Shown here: positions 12,701 to 23,564 of the stretch, in pieces
How the letters are laid out: each line of letters starts with the position of its first letter
Numbering within the stretch: the stretch's first letter is position 1
Assembly (NCBI RefSeq): GCF_026914265.1
Contig: NC_069124.1
Location: forward strand, 24,743,989 to 24,807,988
Origin: Mya arenaria
Taxonomy: Eukaryota; Mollusca; Bivalvia; Myida; Myidae
Direction: 5' to 3'
Length of the DNA: 64,000 nucleotides
The notes under the pieces: generated by a model
What the model was told of the DNA's origin: nothing
The model's input: only the letters and a program-made list of their open reading frames with translations
Database searches by the model: none
Translations under genes and position numbers: made by a program

Positions 12701-15700
12701 TGTTTTATAGGGTAAGAATAATTTCATATTTTTCCTGTCCAAAAAATAATTTAGAAAATAATGTCACTTAAAAATTTGAATTCATCGGTTATAACCCCTG
12801 TTTACCCATGTGAGAACCCCTTTAAGTCAGGTGATTCCTCACGCCGATATTGTGATTCAAAGCATATAGAGTCGCCGGGTTCGAAAATCGCTTCTACCAA
12901 TCTATACTCCTTCACCGGAGTGTTTTTGAGAATGTATTTAAATTAGCACATTCAAGCCTCTGAAGTTTCAGCCATGTCACAAGATAGACCTAAGTCAGAT
13001 TGGATTGAAAAATCATGTAAATAATATTATAGTTGTAAACTTTACAAAAAAGTGAAACGAGGCTGACCTAAGGTTACATACAACCATATAAAATTGATCA
13101 AAACAACTTTCTTATCTTATTGTTATCGAAGGAATTTTAACCTTCTTGTTTTGCGATTACATAATCATCTTTCTGTACTCAGTCGGATTTTTTTAAGTTG
13201 ATGCAGTTTAATGGAATACATGGTGAGTTGACCCGCGGTGCCGATGCGCTCGCTTACAGACTACTATTAATTATCCAGACAAGTATCATCAAAATCTTTT
13301 CAAAATAGAGCCTGAAGGAACACTGTTTGGCTCGCAGTGATGTAGGGCAAGTTCCAACAATCTCAAACAAAGATATAATCACATACTTCAATTCAAATTA
13401 CTAAGGATAAGACATCAGAAGGCTTATTCAATTCGAAATAATTCTCTCTAAACAATTCCGAGGCTTAATCATAATTACATCGTTAAGGTTGTCGTTATAA
13501 AAGAAGCCCAAAACAAAGGAGAAATAATACAACAATTATCTTTCAAACGTATGGAAATCTCCAGGTGTTTATTGACGTACTTCCTTATCAAGCTCTCGCT
13601 AGGGATTCAAAGCATTTGTTACTTTTCCTGATTTTCACATAAACGTTTACATTACATTACTTTTAATAAAAGTATAACAGGAGATGGCATTCGATATCAG
13701 CCCAAATCACGTAAATACAGAGAGAGGGTGCTAGTATGCCAACCAAAGCATCTAAAATATAGTTGTCAAACAAAATGCTAGAAACTGTCAAATGCTTGGG
13801 AACGCATTTGTATATAAAATCAAAGCGCTAAAAGCGCTTAAGAAATCGGTGCGTTCAAACTTAAATAGTTGATTTATCATGATTTATGTATTTTTCAAAC
13901 AATGTCACTAGATGTTAATCGAAAAGATACCCAAGTCCGATGTACAACCACATGTGATAAAACGTTATTCTGTAATTTGCATTATCTTCAGTATCCCAAC
14001 ATGCTGTCCGTTCTGTCCTGGTTCCGTAATGCCTATGTCGTTTTGTTCACTTTGACAACTTTATTTTCAAAAAGCACAAGACCCCACACAGGGACAACAT
14101 AAACACATGTTAACATATAGATGTATACAGTTGCTAGCATATGTTCACGATGGGTACTTATATGTAAACTATTATTTTGCATTTTTGAATATTTTCAAGA
14201 TAGTTTTATATGTATATGGGCATTAACTATACATACTTTTTACAGGTTCGTATTTTCAGTCCAAATGCGCCTTGTGTGCCGCATATATTTTAGTTGAATG
14301 TCACCCTAAACCTTATTTTGTAACCTGGTGTTTGAAATACTTTTGTTTAGTCAACAGACTGATCATGAGAAAATATAACCAATCCGGCTGTTGCATGAAA
14401 TGTGTATACATCCACAATTTGTATTATCACTAGATCTGCTTGGTAGCGGCTTATCGTAATGGAAGTGCGCTGTTCCGTTTGCAATATTCTTAACTTGTTC
14501 AGTCTGTGTACGGTTTGTATGCTTCAAAATGGTACTTGTACTCTGCGCACGGCGTGCGCTGTTCCGTTTGCAATATTCTTAACTTGTGCAGTCTGTGTAC
14601 GGTTTGTATGCTTCAAAATGGTACTTGTACTCTGCGCACAGCGGGGGGTTTGCATGTACATTGTATAATGATTTTTGTATATACTGTTTGTATTTGATTC
14701 TAGATGAAAACGAAGAAGAAGAAGAAGAAGAAGAAGAAGAAGAAGAAGAAGAAGAAGAAGAAGAAGAAGAAGAAGAAGAAAAAGTAGAAGAAAAAGTAGA
14801 AGAAGAAGGAGGCGGAGGAAGGAGAAGAAGAAGAGATGAAGAAGGAGAAGAAGAAGAAGAAGAAGAAGAAGAAGAAGAAGAAGAAGAAGAAGAAGAAGAA
14901 GAAGAAGAAGAAGAAGAAGAAGAAGAAGAAGAAGATAGAATAAAATGGCATTATGTGATATAATTGTTATTATAATTTAATTGCTGTTTTTTTTCTTTTC
15001 TTTCTTTATTGTTTATAAATAAAATGTATCATACCTTTTCAAATGTGTCCATTATGTTGACAATGAGTTCTTGTCCGTCCACGTCCTCTTGTTTTGTGTA
15101 AATGTCCTCTGAAAAAAAGTTAAAAATTGAAAATAACTTGGTACGTATATACCCAGCAAAAAGGGAAAGTATAAACTTTTAACTATTTTAAGGCTAATGA
15201 GCAAAACTTCAAATCACGATAATTTTCCTCAACATGTCAATAAGATTTACTGGAACATACAACCGGATACCTTAGGAAGTAAGGTGTTTTTTTCAGAAAT
15301 TTAAGGTATAACGAATCAAAATAAGTTTTAGAGAGTACACTTTGATCTAATTGAAGCAATTTAGAAACCATTACTACCAGCAAGAAAATCAAAGTATTCG
15401 TTAATTTCCGAAAAAAGTGTGGATTTAAAATGAGATACAATCTTTCGAGCAGTACCTTCCAAAGAAAAGATTGTTTCATTGAAATTCAATTTCAAGAATA
15501 TTCTTTACTGCTACGTATACACTAATTGATAGAATAGAGCAACATCATGATATAAAAGCTATTAAGACCACCAGGAACATAAAGATTCAATCTTATTCCA
15601 GTTCAAAGGCACAAAAAGCATATGAACGGATTACAAGACTAATGTTGGTGCAAAGCATCAAAGACGTCCAAATGTTGTTGAAACATGACTTAAAGGAAGC

Positions 15701-18700
15701 AGTTGCAGTTTACTAGCATACCAAGTTTGAGGTATCTGGTTATCTCTTCATTTATTGAAAGAAATCGGATTTAAGCCTAAGGTCAACGAGACCTTGATCT
15801 TAGCCCGACAGACGTAAAAACAGTTACTCGGAGCGGTGGTCATGCATGAGGGACCTCTACCAAGTTCGATGTCTCTAGGCCTAAGCGTTTTACAATTACT
15901 GATAAGGAACTGTGTATTTTCAGGGATATCATTTCAAGCTAAGTCCTCAATTAAAATCATTGTAATAAGTTATTGTAATTGAAATACCATTTACTGCGTC
16001 CTAGTTATACCAAACAAGCAACAAAGAAAAGTTTGAGCTTTGATAAATCGGGTCATAAGGGTCGTAAACCAAGCTATAAAAAGACCGTAGCCGACGGGTA
16101 CAAGTTATTCCATGTCCAAAAGTTTGTAATAACGGTCAAATATAGGTTTTTTGCATTATGATGTTTCCTTTTTCTTCACTCAGTTAATACAATTGTTTGT
16201 TTATAAAGGTTGGTTTTTTTATCAAATATATTTTATAGTGTTTTAACAATAGTAATGTTGGCTGGTCCATTTTAGTCACGTGATCCTCCATAGTACAACA
16301 TTGACACCTATTCCAAACAGACGTTTTCACGCGACGTCAATCAGTAAGTCGAACCATTGTGCGATTTAAACAGTGAGAAACAGTTATTATCTCAGTTCAA
16401 GTGACACTCTTATTAAAAAAATATATTCACATGTATAACAAACATAAATTTTGACTGAGTAACCTTCATCTACTTACTAAATAATGTATTTATGAAAAAT
16501 ATTAATTACTGATAACAAGATTGTAACCGTGTATTTAATAGCAGGAAGCGCAAACATATTAAATGATTTGTGAATGCTTAAACATTTTCTGTGGTCTACT
16601 ATAGTCTCATAAGGTAGAAATACCGTGTTTTATCCTCTTAAATTAAACTCGGTATCCTTCGTAAGAAACATTGTTTTCGATATGTGTTCATCCTTTTTGG
16701 AATATTAAAACAATATTATTAAAGGTGGTAAATCTTATTTGGGAGTAAGAGTGCATCTTAAAATATATCCATTCTTCTGAATATTAGTTTATATTTAGTG
16801 CATGCTTTTCGGTAATTTATAGAGTTTTATCAGTGAGATAAAAGTATACAATCAATTTAATATTGGCAATAATAGACAATCAATTCGATATTTGCAATTG
16901 TTTTGTTTTTTAGCACGCTCTTAGACTCGAGGCAAACGTCAGCGGACACAGTGCTACGTTTGCATACAATATTTTCAGAAAAAAACTACAATGAACTGTC
17001 ATTTTATTTTAAAGGCATATATAATTTTAAAAAAATGATACCATGTAAGATCGCAATACACATTTCCCCGTGAACACCACAAGTAAATATTTCACTCGAG
17101 GCTATGCATGATTTATGTATTTTACAAAACGTCTTATGCCAAATACGTAAAGCAAACAAAACTTCAGAGACTGGGTGCATCGGCAAAGAAATAGTTATCA
17201 GACACATGTCGTGTCTGAGCTAAACATGCCTCGAGTTGTTTAATTGGTTTAGTATTCTTCAATCATATCAATTTCGACATCTGGCATTTATTTATTGCCA
17301 CATACCATTCATTGTCTATATTATTTACACTATAAAAACATACGCTGTTTATACGTTGGGTAATTAAAATACACACAATGTTTACCTATAGATGGGTCGT
17401 ATTCCATGATAAAACGTCGGGTGATGAACTTCACTGTCAGAGCTGTAAGATAAGTAGTAAGTAGTGGCATGCCAATAAAGATTATAACAGATTCAACTAG
17501 TAGTCCCCTTTGTTTGAGACTGTTCATTTGTAACAATGGTAAATCGATGTTATATAATCATGCTTCCGAAATATGAACTAGTAGTATCGATATGACTGAC
17601 ACTTATCGTAAGTAAATCGTATATAATGCTCCCGAAATATGAACTAGCAGTCTCGATTTGATTGAGAAGGTTCATTGGCAACAATGGTAAGTCAATGGTT
17701 TATTATTGCTTCCGAAATATACTCACAGTCTCGATTTATTGTCTTAAAAGCTATACATACTACAATAAAGCATTTAAAACGTATTATAATATAATTATAT
17801 ATGTATTTATTGATTATGTGCGTGTATTTTATATGTGTGCATGTAATGTGACGATGAGCTGTTTTGCGTTAGTCAAAATATTTTTTTTGTTATGTTCTGT
17901 TCTATTCCGTTAACAACGGGAAGTCAACGATATATGCTTGCTTTAGTATAGACAAGCAGTCTTTGATTATTTCATCAATGGTTAGTTAATGGTAGATTTC
18001 GGGTTTCTGGAACAATCCTCTCTAAACTTATCATGCCATGATTTTTATACAGTAGATGTAACAAGCAAAACATAAAACATAGACTTCTCTTTTTAAGTAA
18101 TTTTATCAATATAATTGAATTTAATGGAACTATATACTTGCGGTAAAGGTTGCTGTGCATGGTATAAATTATGCCTGAAAATGATCTCAATACCATTGTC
18201 GGCAACATATTGTTTACTTCAATTATAAAAGCTGCACTCTCACAGTTTTACCGTTTTGACAACTTTTTTTTGTTTTGGTATGTGCCAAATTTTGCATAAA
18301 TATCTTAAAACCAGTGATAAAAGACTGCTGACAAAAATCAGATCGCAGTTTTTCATATGTACGTTCGAAAATTAATGTTTTGTGGCTAAAAGCGTTACAA
18401 ACGCTTTAAGAAAATGCATAAAACATCAACGTTTGAACAAAAATATGAAAACCTGCGATCTTATTTTTGTCAGCAGTCTTATATCACTGGTTTCCATGAA
18501 AAACTGGCTCGTTCTAAGACAAAAAAATAAGTCGTCAAAACGTTTATTCTGTTATAGTGCAGCTTTAACATACACAGCCAAATCTAATATAATGGGGTAC
18601 TTCCTTATTACCATAACCGTGTTTTGCAAGCACAAAAAACGTTATTCCGCTAACAGCCCAACATATATTATAAGATAAAGCTATCTTGAAATTATTCGTC

Positions 18701-20620
18701 GGTTTCTAGGTTTAGCAGTTCGTTTATAATGATATAGGGTTTGAGCTTAACAGTGGTATGCATTTATACCAAATCTTTCCCCAAAAATGTTTTTATCTGG
18801 AAACCAACAGATAACATCTGCAGGGATGCGTTTTTGCCACTATTGAATTACAATTCACTGTCTTTACTGACAAGAAATGACCAATATGTTGTAAATTACA
18901 TATTCTGGCCAAAAGCCTGTCAGAATTTACAGAATATACACAAGTAATGATTTGCAATGTTGATAAGCTCTTGCTCAGAATCTCAGCAGGACCCTTGTAT
19001 AAATATGTAAGATTGTAACAGTTACAGAAGGGTGCTGCACCCTGTCCTTCCTTTTTGGTAGCACCCATCTCTGTCTTATTGGAGACAAGCATGGGCACCC
19101 ATCTGCCCTTATGGAGACCAGCATGGGCACCCTTCTTCCTTAATGGAGACAAGCATGGTTACCCTTCTGCCTTTATGGAGACCAGCATGGGCACCCTTCT
19201 GCCCAAATGAAGACAAGCATGGGTACCATTCTGCCCTTTTGGAGACCAGCATGGGCACCTTTTTTCCTTAATGAAGACAAGCATGGGTACCCTTCTGTCC
19301 TTATGGAGTCCAGCATGGGCACCCTTCTGCCTTAATGGAGACAAGCATGGAAACCCTTCTGCCCTTATGGAGTCCAGCATGGGCACCCTTCTGCCTTAAT
19401 GGAGACAAGCATGGGTACCATTCTGCCCTTTTGGAGACCAGCATGGGCACCTTTTTTCTTAATGAAGACAAGCATGGGTACCCTTCTGTCCTTATGGAGT
19501 CCAGCATGGGCACCCTTCTGCCTTAATGGAGACAAGCATGGAAACCCTTCTGCCCTTATGGAGTCCAGCATGGGCACCCTTCTGCCTTAATGGAGACAAG
19601 CATGGAAACCCTTCTGCCTTTATGGAGACCAGCATGGGCACCCTTCTGCCTTAATGAAGACAAGCATGGGTACCATTCTGCCCTTTTGGAGACCAGCATG
19701 GGCACCTTTTTTCCTTAATGAAGACAAGCATGGGTACCCTTCTGTCCTTATGGAGTCCAGCATGGGCACCCTTCTGCCTTAATGGAGACAAGCATGGGTA
19801 CCCTTCTGCCCTTATGGAGACTTCATGGACACCCTTCTGCCTTCATTGAATCAAATGCTTCGATTATTAAATATATCTTTCGTTTCGATTAAATTATGTT
19901 TTGATTATAAATGCAAACACACTTTACATATTTGGGTGTTGGAATCTAATATCTCTACATTTAAACGCATTTACCTTTCATTTTCTGTCAAATTCCCAAA
20001 GTTCCCAATTTCTTTCAGTCCTATACAGTATGTTGCAATGAAAACCAGTAAAAATTATTTTTTATCGTCGAAACAAGATTTTGATATATAAGAATAATGA
20101 ACAACATCTGAAAAATTGAATTACTTGTCTCAAGAGTTTTTTAAAAAATATCAGAGATGCGGTTTTAGAGTCTATTACAAGTACATCTTTTCTGTCAAAT
20201 TTGAATAAAATTCATCATAAGGAAAAATGGTTTATTGCACAGAACTTGTACTACTATCATTTTGTACATTTCAATTAATATCATTTTCCTCTGATGTATA
20301 ACTGTAGAATAGATAATGTGTTGTAAATGATAATTTTGTCACCGGCGTTAATATGATACCAAACTTTAAATATGTACCTTTCTAGAAAAAAATATTATTC
20401 CTATCAGCCCTATACAAATGCCATTTTAACCCTTAGCACCCTGTCCCATACCTGCAGCAACCTATCCTTTTTTTAAAAATCTGGCTAAACCCCTAATAAT
20501 AGAATATTTTAAATAAAACGAGGTGCTTGTTTTTATCATTTATCAACCCTTACCTGATTTTCCGACTCCCACTGCCCCTAGCAACACAATGTTAAACTCC
20601 TGCTTCCGCCTCCCACTCAT
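761..20620 (-). CDS. Ras-like small GTPase (RERG/RASL11/RASL12 group), 5 exons, complete
   Basis: Predicted GTP-binding signalling protein of 235 aa. Minus-strand coding exons are 20620-20554, 17442-17386, 15108-15035, 3376-3189 and 1082-761. All four junctions have GT-AG ends and matching phase, and the joined length is 708 bp. The P-loop GAVGVGKS lies near residues 15-22, switch I reads EYDPSIED (Ser where Ras has Thr35), the NKSD base-recognition motif is in exon 4, and ECTAAEEY in exon 5 fills the place of the Ras ETSAK loop. Switch II is DTFEKDD instead of DTAGQE, so the DxxG glycine and the catalytic glutamine are missing, as in RASL10/12-like members. The C terminus is Lys/Ser-rich with no CaaX cysteine, so prenylation is not expected. 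The ATG is the first in-frame Met after an upstream TGA. The family is certain; the exact subgroup is inferred. Confidence 0.88.
1136..1310. mobile_element. TA-flanked fold-back MITE, copy 1
   Basis: A 175-bp element with imperfect inverted ends: the left end begins CAGTCGTAGTCCGTTGGCTC, and the right end read in reverse begins CAGTCGAACCCCGTTGGC. It is flanked by TA on both sides (1134-1135 and 1311-1312), as for Tc1/mariner-type elements. It sits in the last intron of the GTPase gene, its near end only about 53 bp upstream of the final exon's splice acceptor. A second copy is at 10038-10213. Confidence 0.75.
1771..2233. mobile_element. TTAA-ended fold-back MITE
   Basis: About 460 bp bounded by inverted ends reading TTAAGTGACTCGCTTATG on the left and, in reverse complement, TTAAAGTGACTCGCTCATGG on the right. 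The TTAA at each end fits piggyBac-like target duplication, though the TTAA could belong to the repeat itself. There is no coding capacity. It lies in the last intron of the GTPase gene. Confidence 0.65.
2234..3086. other. Intron sequence without recognised features
   Basis: This is the remainder of the last GTPase intron. I see AT-rich sequence, a segment around 2686-2740 resembling the one near 640-690, and no recognisable coding exon. Confidence 0.4.
3087..3180. repeat. Dispersed repeat family 'ATCTTTGTTTAAAG', copy 1
   Basis: About 95 bp shared with 5288-5385, 7506-7600 and 42460-42550. Common core words are AAAATGTTGCCTTCCGACGT and a CACGTGGTAT box. This copy ends only a few bases beyond the splice donor of GTPase exon 4. 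The three upstream copies lie in the same gene and one is in the palmitoyltransferase gene. Confidence 0.8.
3810..6283. repeat. Intronic tandem duplication, unit 1 (about 2.5 kb)
   Basis: First of a series of adjacent homologous units in the 11.7-kb GTPase intron. The start region (TGTCTGTTTATATTTGG near 3830), a segment resembling one 32-bp minisatellite unit (near 3950), a T-rich block near 4490-4860, the CACGTGGTAT repeat at 5288-5385, a block near 5480-5640 and the word GACCCGCGGTG near 5930 all recur in the same order in the next two units. A poly-C run lies at about 5166-5189. There is no coding capacity beyond chance frames. Confidence 0.8.
6284..8551. repeat. Intronic tandem duplication, unit 2 (about 2.3 kb)
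   Basis: Same marker order as unit 1, at roughly 85-95 percent identity by eye: start words near 6295, the CATGG-ACCCTTCTGCC segment near 6405, the CACGTGGTAT repeat at 7506-7600 and GACCCGCGGTG near 8140. It directly abuts units 1 and 3, which indicates tandem duplication rather than independent insertions. Confidence 0.8.
9425..9790 (-). repeat. Dispersed repeat family E, inverted copy
   Basis: The reverse complement of this stretch matches 16380-16765 and 23565-23932. Shared words include ATATTAATTACTGATAAC, CTAAATAATGCATTTATG and GTTCATCCTTTT. Three copies in two orientations show an interspersed element of at least 370 bp; class unknown, with no coding frame. Confidence 0.75.
10038..10213. 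mobile_element. TA-type fold-back MITE, copy 2
   Basis: A 176-bp copy of the element at 1136-1310, with the same inverted ends (CAGTGAAACCCCGTTGGC on the left; GGTTCGACTG on the right) and TA after the right end. The left TA is not preserved. It interrupts unit 3 of the tandem duplication, so it inserted after that unit arose or was carried along in one copy. Confidence 0.7.
11401..12360. other. Intron stretch, less AT-rich, no recognised gene
   Basis: Continuation of GTPase intron 3. The part near 11700-12240 has more CG dinucleotides than its surroundings and several short open frames on the minus strand, but none has a recognisable domain or a plausible splice context. It may be a decayed repeat. 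Confidence 0.35.
12361..12550 (+). mobile_element. tRNA-derived SINE with A and B boxes
   Basis: The head carries an A-box-like TAGCGCAATGG (12372-12382) and a B-box-like GGATCGATTTCC (12415-12426), about the spacing of a tRNA-type RNA polymerase III promoter. It is followed by a core resembling GTGGGGTTTCTCTGGGCAC, a type of core known from molluscan and other metazoan SINEs. No intact tRNA fold is evident, so a functional tRNA gene is rejected. Confidence 0.65.
12600..12850. repeat. Partial copy of the 24.4-24.8 kb fold-back repeat
   Basis: Words such as CCCATGTGAGAACCCC, TGATTCCTCAC and the sequence near 12655-12700 match the right half of the element at 24372-24822. Only this half is present here. 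Confidence 0.55.
13120..13640. repeat. Partial, diverged fourth unit of the tandem duplication
   Basis: It contains the GACCCGCGGTG word (near 13228) with flanks resembling 5890-6000, 8090-8200 and 10660-10760, interrupted near 13260-13385. The rest of the unit is not recognisable. Confidence 0.55.
14466..14643 (+). repeat. 89-bp tandem duplication (2 copies)
   Basis: Two nearly identical copies, beginning TGCGCTGTTCCG at 14466 and 14555, differ at only a few bases. Three overlapping open frames across it are products of the repetition and not gene evidence. Confidence 0.9.
14711..14936 (+). repeat. (GAA)n/(TTC)n microsatellite
   Basis: About 225 bp of almost uninterrupted GAA triplets, with a purine-rich interruption near 14783-14845. 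On the GTPase coding strand it is a TTC tract starting about 98 nt downstream of the exon 3 donor. It creates a long glutamic-acid-rich open frame (14586-14963) on the plus strand and a phenylalanine-rich one on the minus strand; neither is a gene. Confidence 0.95.
15690..15930. repeat. Degenerate tandem repeat typical of molluscan intergenic DNA
   Basis: Related phrases recur about 140 bp apart, for example ATACCAAGTTTGAGGTATC and CTACCAAGTTCGATGTCTC, together with a GACCTTGATC-type motif. I recognise this style of imperfect repeat from molluscan genomes; no copy boundaries are clear. Confidence 0.45.
16380..16765 (+). repeat. Dispersed repeat family E, direct copy 1
   Basis: Matches 23565-23932 in the same orientation and 9425-9790 inverted. 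The shared stretch ends with GGAGTAAGAGTGCA. It lies in intron 2 of the GTPase gene, and similarity to the 23-kb copy may begin earlier, near a TCACGTGA box. Confidence 0.75.
17515..17995. repeat. Degenerate tandem repeat beside GTPase exon 2
   Basis: Phrases such as CTTCCGAAATATGAACTAG and AACAATGGTAA recur three or more times between 17525 and 17740, with diverged traces to about 17995. The repeat begins about 75 bp upstream, on the coding strand, of the exon 2 acceptor. Confidence 0.6.
18227..18568. mobile_element. Palindromic MITE 'AAAGCTGCACTC', copy 1
   Basis: About 340 bp whose two halves are inverted copies of one another. It begins AAAGCTGCACTCTCACAG and ends in the inverse. Internal mirrored words include ACTGCTGACAAAAAT with its partner ATTTTTGTCAGCAGTCTT. 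The second copy is at 49905-50258. There is no coding capacity; it lies in GTPase intron 1. Confidence 0.85.
19081..19847 (+). repeat. 32-bp minisatellite, about 24 units
   Basis: The unit reads approximately GGAGACAAGCATGGGTACCC followed by TTCTGCC and a short AT-rich spacer, 32 bp in all. Units alternate between ACAAGCATGGGTACC and ACCAGCATGGGCACC types, and some variants recur at multiples of 32 bp (192 and about 256), showing higher-order duplication. Because 32 is not divisible by three and the unit has few stops, long frames open on both strands; they are not genes. It lies in GTPase intron 1. Confidence 0.95.
19848..20500. repeat. Diverged relative of the 2.3-kb intronic unit, flanking the minisatellite
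   Basis: Immediately after the minisatellite, words such as GCAAACACACTTTACATAT and CCTGTCCCATACCTGCAGCA correspond in order to those that follow the single minisatellite-like segment in the 3.8-, 6.3- and 8.6-kb units. This is evidence that the minisatellite expanded inside a copy of that repeat. Confidence 0.6.
20040..20295. repeat. Direct repeat with 22073-22280
   Basis: Shared phrases include AAACAAGATTTTG, TTCATCATAAG and TTTTGTACATTTCAAT in the same order and orientation about 2 kb apart. This copy overlaps the diverged unit above. Confidence 0.65.
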
Positions 20621-22072
20621 GGTTGGAGCGTTTTGCGTATCAAACAATTGCAGTTCCACCACACATGATTCTCGTGACTCAAATATCCAACAAGCACCAA
20701 CAAATTCGTCGCAAAATCTCGATATGTCGAAACAATTAGTAAACCACAGCTTAAAGCATTCAAACCATCAACAAAACCGGTATAAATTTCTAGCACAGCC
20801 TCTTCTGATATTCCTTATCTCTTTTGTTCTTTATTTCGGAGAAACGTTCAATTCAATATTCCATTCGCTGTAAACAATCCCACTAAGTAGCTCTTATCTA
20901 TCGGCTTGCTCCCGAATTCAAGTCTGGCTTCATCCCAGCTTCCGACATCCAGAACACAGCATGTGGGCACATTATCATAGAAAAGTGTGTGCAAATGTGT
21001 TTTGCAACAATTTAAAATAGCAGAAGATAAATTGAAACTTGAATTAAATATTCTTGGTTGTCAATAAACGGTTAGTTATTAAATGATTAATTGAAAACAC
21101 ATGTTGATGGTTGCGGAAGAATATGAAGGAAAAGGAAATTCTAGAAACACTATATAACACCAGGAGTAAATAGTAAGTGGTAAAAATGAAAAGCGTTGTA
21201 ATTTGTTCGCGCGGTTGTTATTAAGGATATATCAACCCTATATTGATAACATTTTATTTTTACGTGCAAATTCTCAATTATCTGCTGGCGGTTATATGTA
21301 CCTCTAGTTTCAAGGAAATTCATTCTGATAACAATCAAAAACAAAAGAGTAATTTGTTGAAACTATACAGGAGAAAGCTGTTTACATATAACAACATGTT
21401 GCAATGAAAACGGTCAAAGGGCTTCTCTCACCACTAAGAAGAGATTTGATAATGATAAATATATCCTCTGATTCAATCGCTGCGATATCGAGTGCAAAAC
21501 TATAAATAGATCATTTTCCGGATATCATTATCGACCAATCAAAACGTTGTATGCATAGCACCATCGCTCTGGTGTACGAGAATGCGCTTAGATCATGAAG
21601 ATGGATAAAAGTTAATTTCTGTGGTCATGACCTTGCGTCTAATTGTGAAAGTAATGCTTCTCTAGTTCCGCAGAAGTAAATGGCCATTTAATGGCCCATT
21701 ACAAATCAGGTACTAATATTTCCAGAATAACTGAGCAGTCAGTCAAGATGTCTTGTTGGTAGAGCATATTATACGTTAATAAACGGGCCGGGTTAAACTT
21801 AATTCCATTCAATTATCAGCTAATTGTTACCAAAGTTTTATTTCATCAGCTATCTTTTAATTAAGGCGTGGACTACAGAATGATTGGCGTTAATAAACCA
21901 AATGAGTTGTTTTTTTCTAAATAAAAAGTGACATTTATTTGGAAAGATTCAAAGCAATTCGATTCATTTTTGTATGGACCATGTTTAATCAGATTTTATA
22001 TGGAAGCTCTTTGTTAACTGTTCTTCATAAGAGTATCTCATTTTCCTTGTCAAATGACTAAGTTGTGGTCGA

Positions 22073-22280
22073 AACAAGATTTTGCTAGACCAGAAAAGTG
22101 AACGCCATGGGAAAAAATGATTTACTGTCCTCCATAATCTTTTAAAAAATATTTGAGATATGGTTTTACAGTTTATTACATTCGTTTTGTGAAAATTTAA
22201 TGAAATTCATCATAAGAAAAAAGGTTTACTGCAGTAAACTTACGTCTGTCATTTTGTACATTTCAATGCATATCATACCT
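22073..22280. repeat. Direct repeat with 20040-20295
   Basis: Second copy of the roughly 230-bp repeat, at about 70-80 percent identity by eye. There are no termini typical of a DNA transposon. Confidence 0.6.
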
Positions 22281-23564
22281 ATGCTATTTGTTACCGTTCC
22301 GATGTGGGAGGTTAATGTGTAGACGAAAACAAAACACACTCAAACATGGCACAGTTAGTTTTATACCGGTTTCATACAGGTGCATTTTAACATATACTAT
22401 GCACTTATTACAACCATTGAAAGCCAAAGTAGGCAACTTACGTCTTTCATCTGCAATCTGTAATATCTGCAATGCTTATAAGCCTTTTGTACTAATTTTA
22501 ATGTATACACATTCTGAAAAACAATCTAACAGAAAGCCAGACTAAGTTCATTCACAGTTAAAAGATACTGTACCCAAAATAACCTGGCCTGGTGGAAAAC
22601 AGACTGTCTGGGCTGACAGGTGCTTAGGAAGTCTGTGAAATTCATGATAAGTTTCATTATTTTACACCTCGATCTATTTTACAGCGAACACACCTTTGCA
22701 ATGAATTCGTCTGATGTGTGTTGTAAAACAAAGGTTTAAAATTGTGGTTTGGCGAAAATGTGATAAAGAATATGGTAAAACACTTATTTCATTTCGGTTT
22801 GATGTTCTCTGCATGTTGTTGATTTTTTTTGCTTTTGCGACCGTCTTCTTGTTTATGATTGGTACTTGTGTACAAGTAAATGACACAAGTGCATTAGATA
22901 CTAATTTGTTTACGTCTACATTTGATTACCAAGATAATGCAATTAGTCGGATTTCATTATCTTCAAAGAGTAACTATGCTAATTCAGTTACGTGTAACCG
23001 TTTAATATAAATAAATTTCAGTAGCTATGTACGGCAGTAAATTACTATACATCCAAGGTAGTATAATTAATTTTCAATCAATTTTCAATTAATTTAATGT
23101 TATTGCGTCGGCAAATTGAATCTATCTTTATGGGCCATAACATAATATATATCTGTGTTTTATTATATTATTTAGTAATAATCTACCTAAACTCCTTTTT
23201 ATTACAAAATAATACTGATTTATACCTTAAAATGTTGTTGTTTTACCAAATGACGTCACTGACTTTAATTGTTTTGTTTTTTCCAGTTGCATATGTTATC
23301 ATAAAGTACAATGGAGTCACGTCGTGTTACGCACATGGGTTTGTTTACAGAAATATCACATTTTACCGGTGATTTTTTTTTATAGATTGTCACGTGACAG
23401 CCTCTCGACCAATAAAAAAGGGGAAATATATCATTCATATTATAACATGTACATAGTATATCCTTATGGTGAGGTGTATAAAACCCGATAAAACATGATA
23501 AACATCAGACATCAGTCTGAAGTGTTTCATTATATGCCGTAAAAAAGTCCAAAATATTATTTTA

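Noticed and set aside
14586..14963. 125-codon glutamate-rich open frame (and Phe-rich complement)
   Set aside because: It is the translation of the GAA/TTC microsatellite and the adjoining 89-bp duplication, inside an intron.
19081..19600. Several overlapping open frames on both strands
   Set aside because: They are all translations of the 32-bp minisatellite. Its length is not a multiple of three and it has few stops, so frames stay open in all phases.
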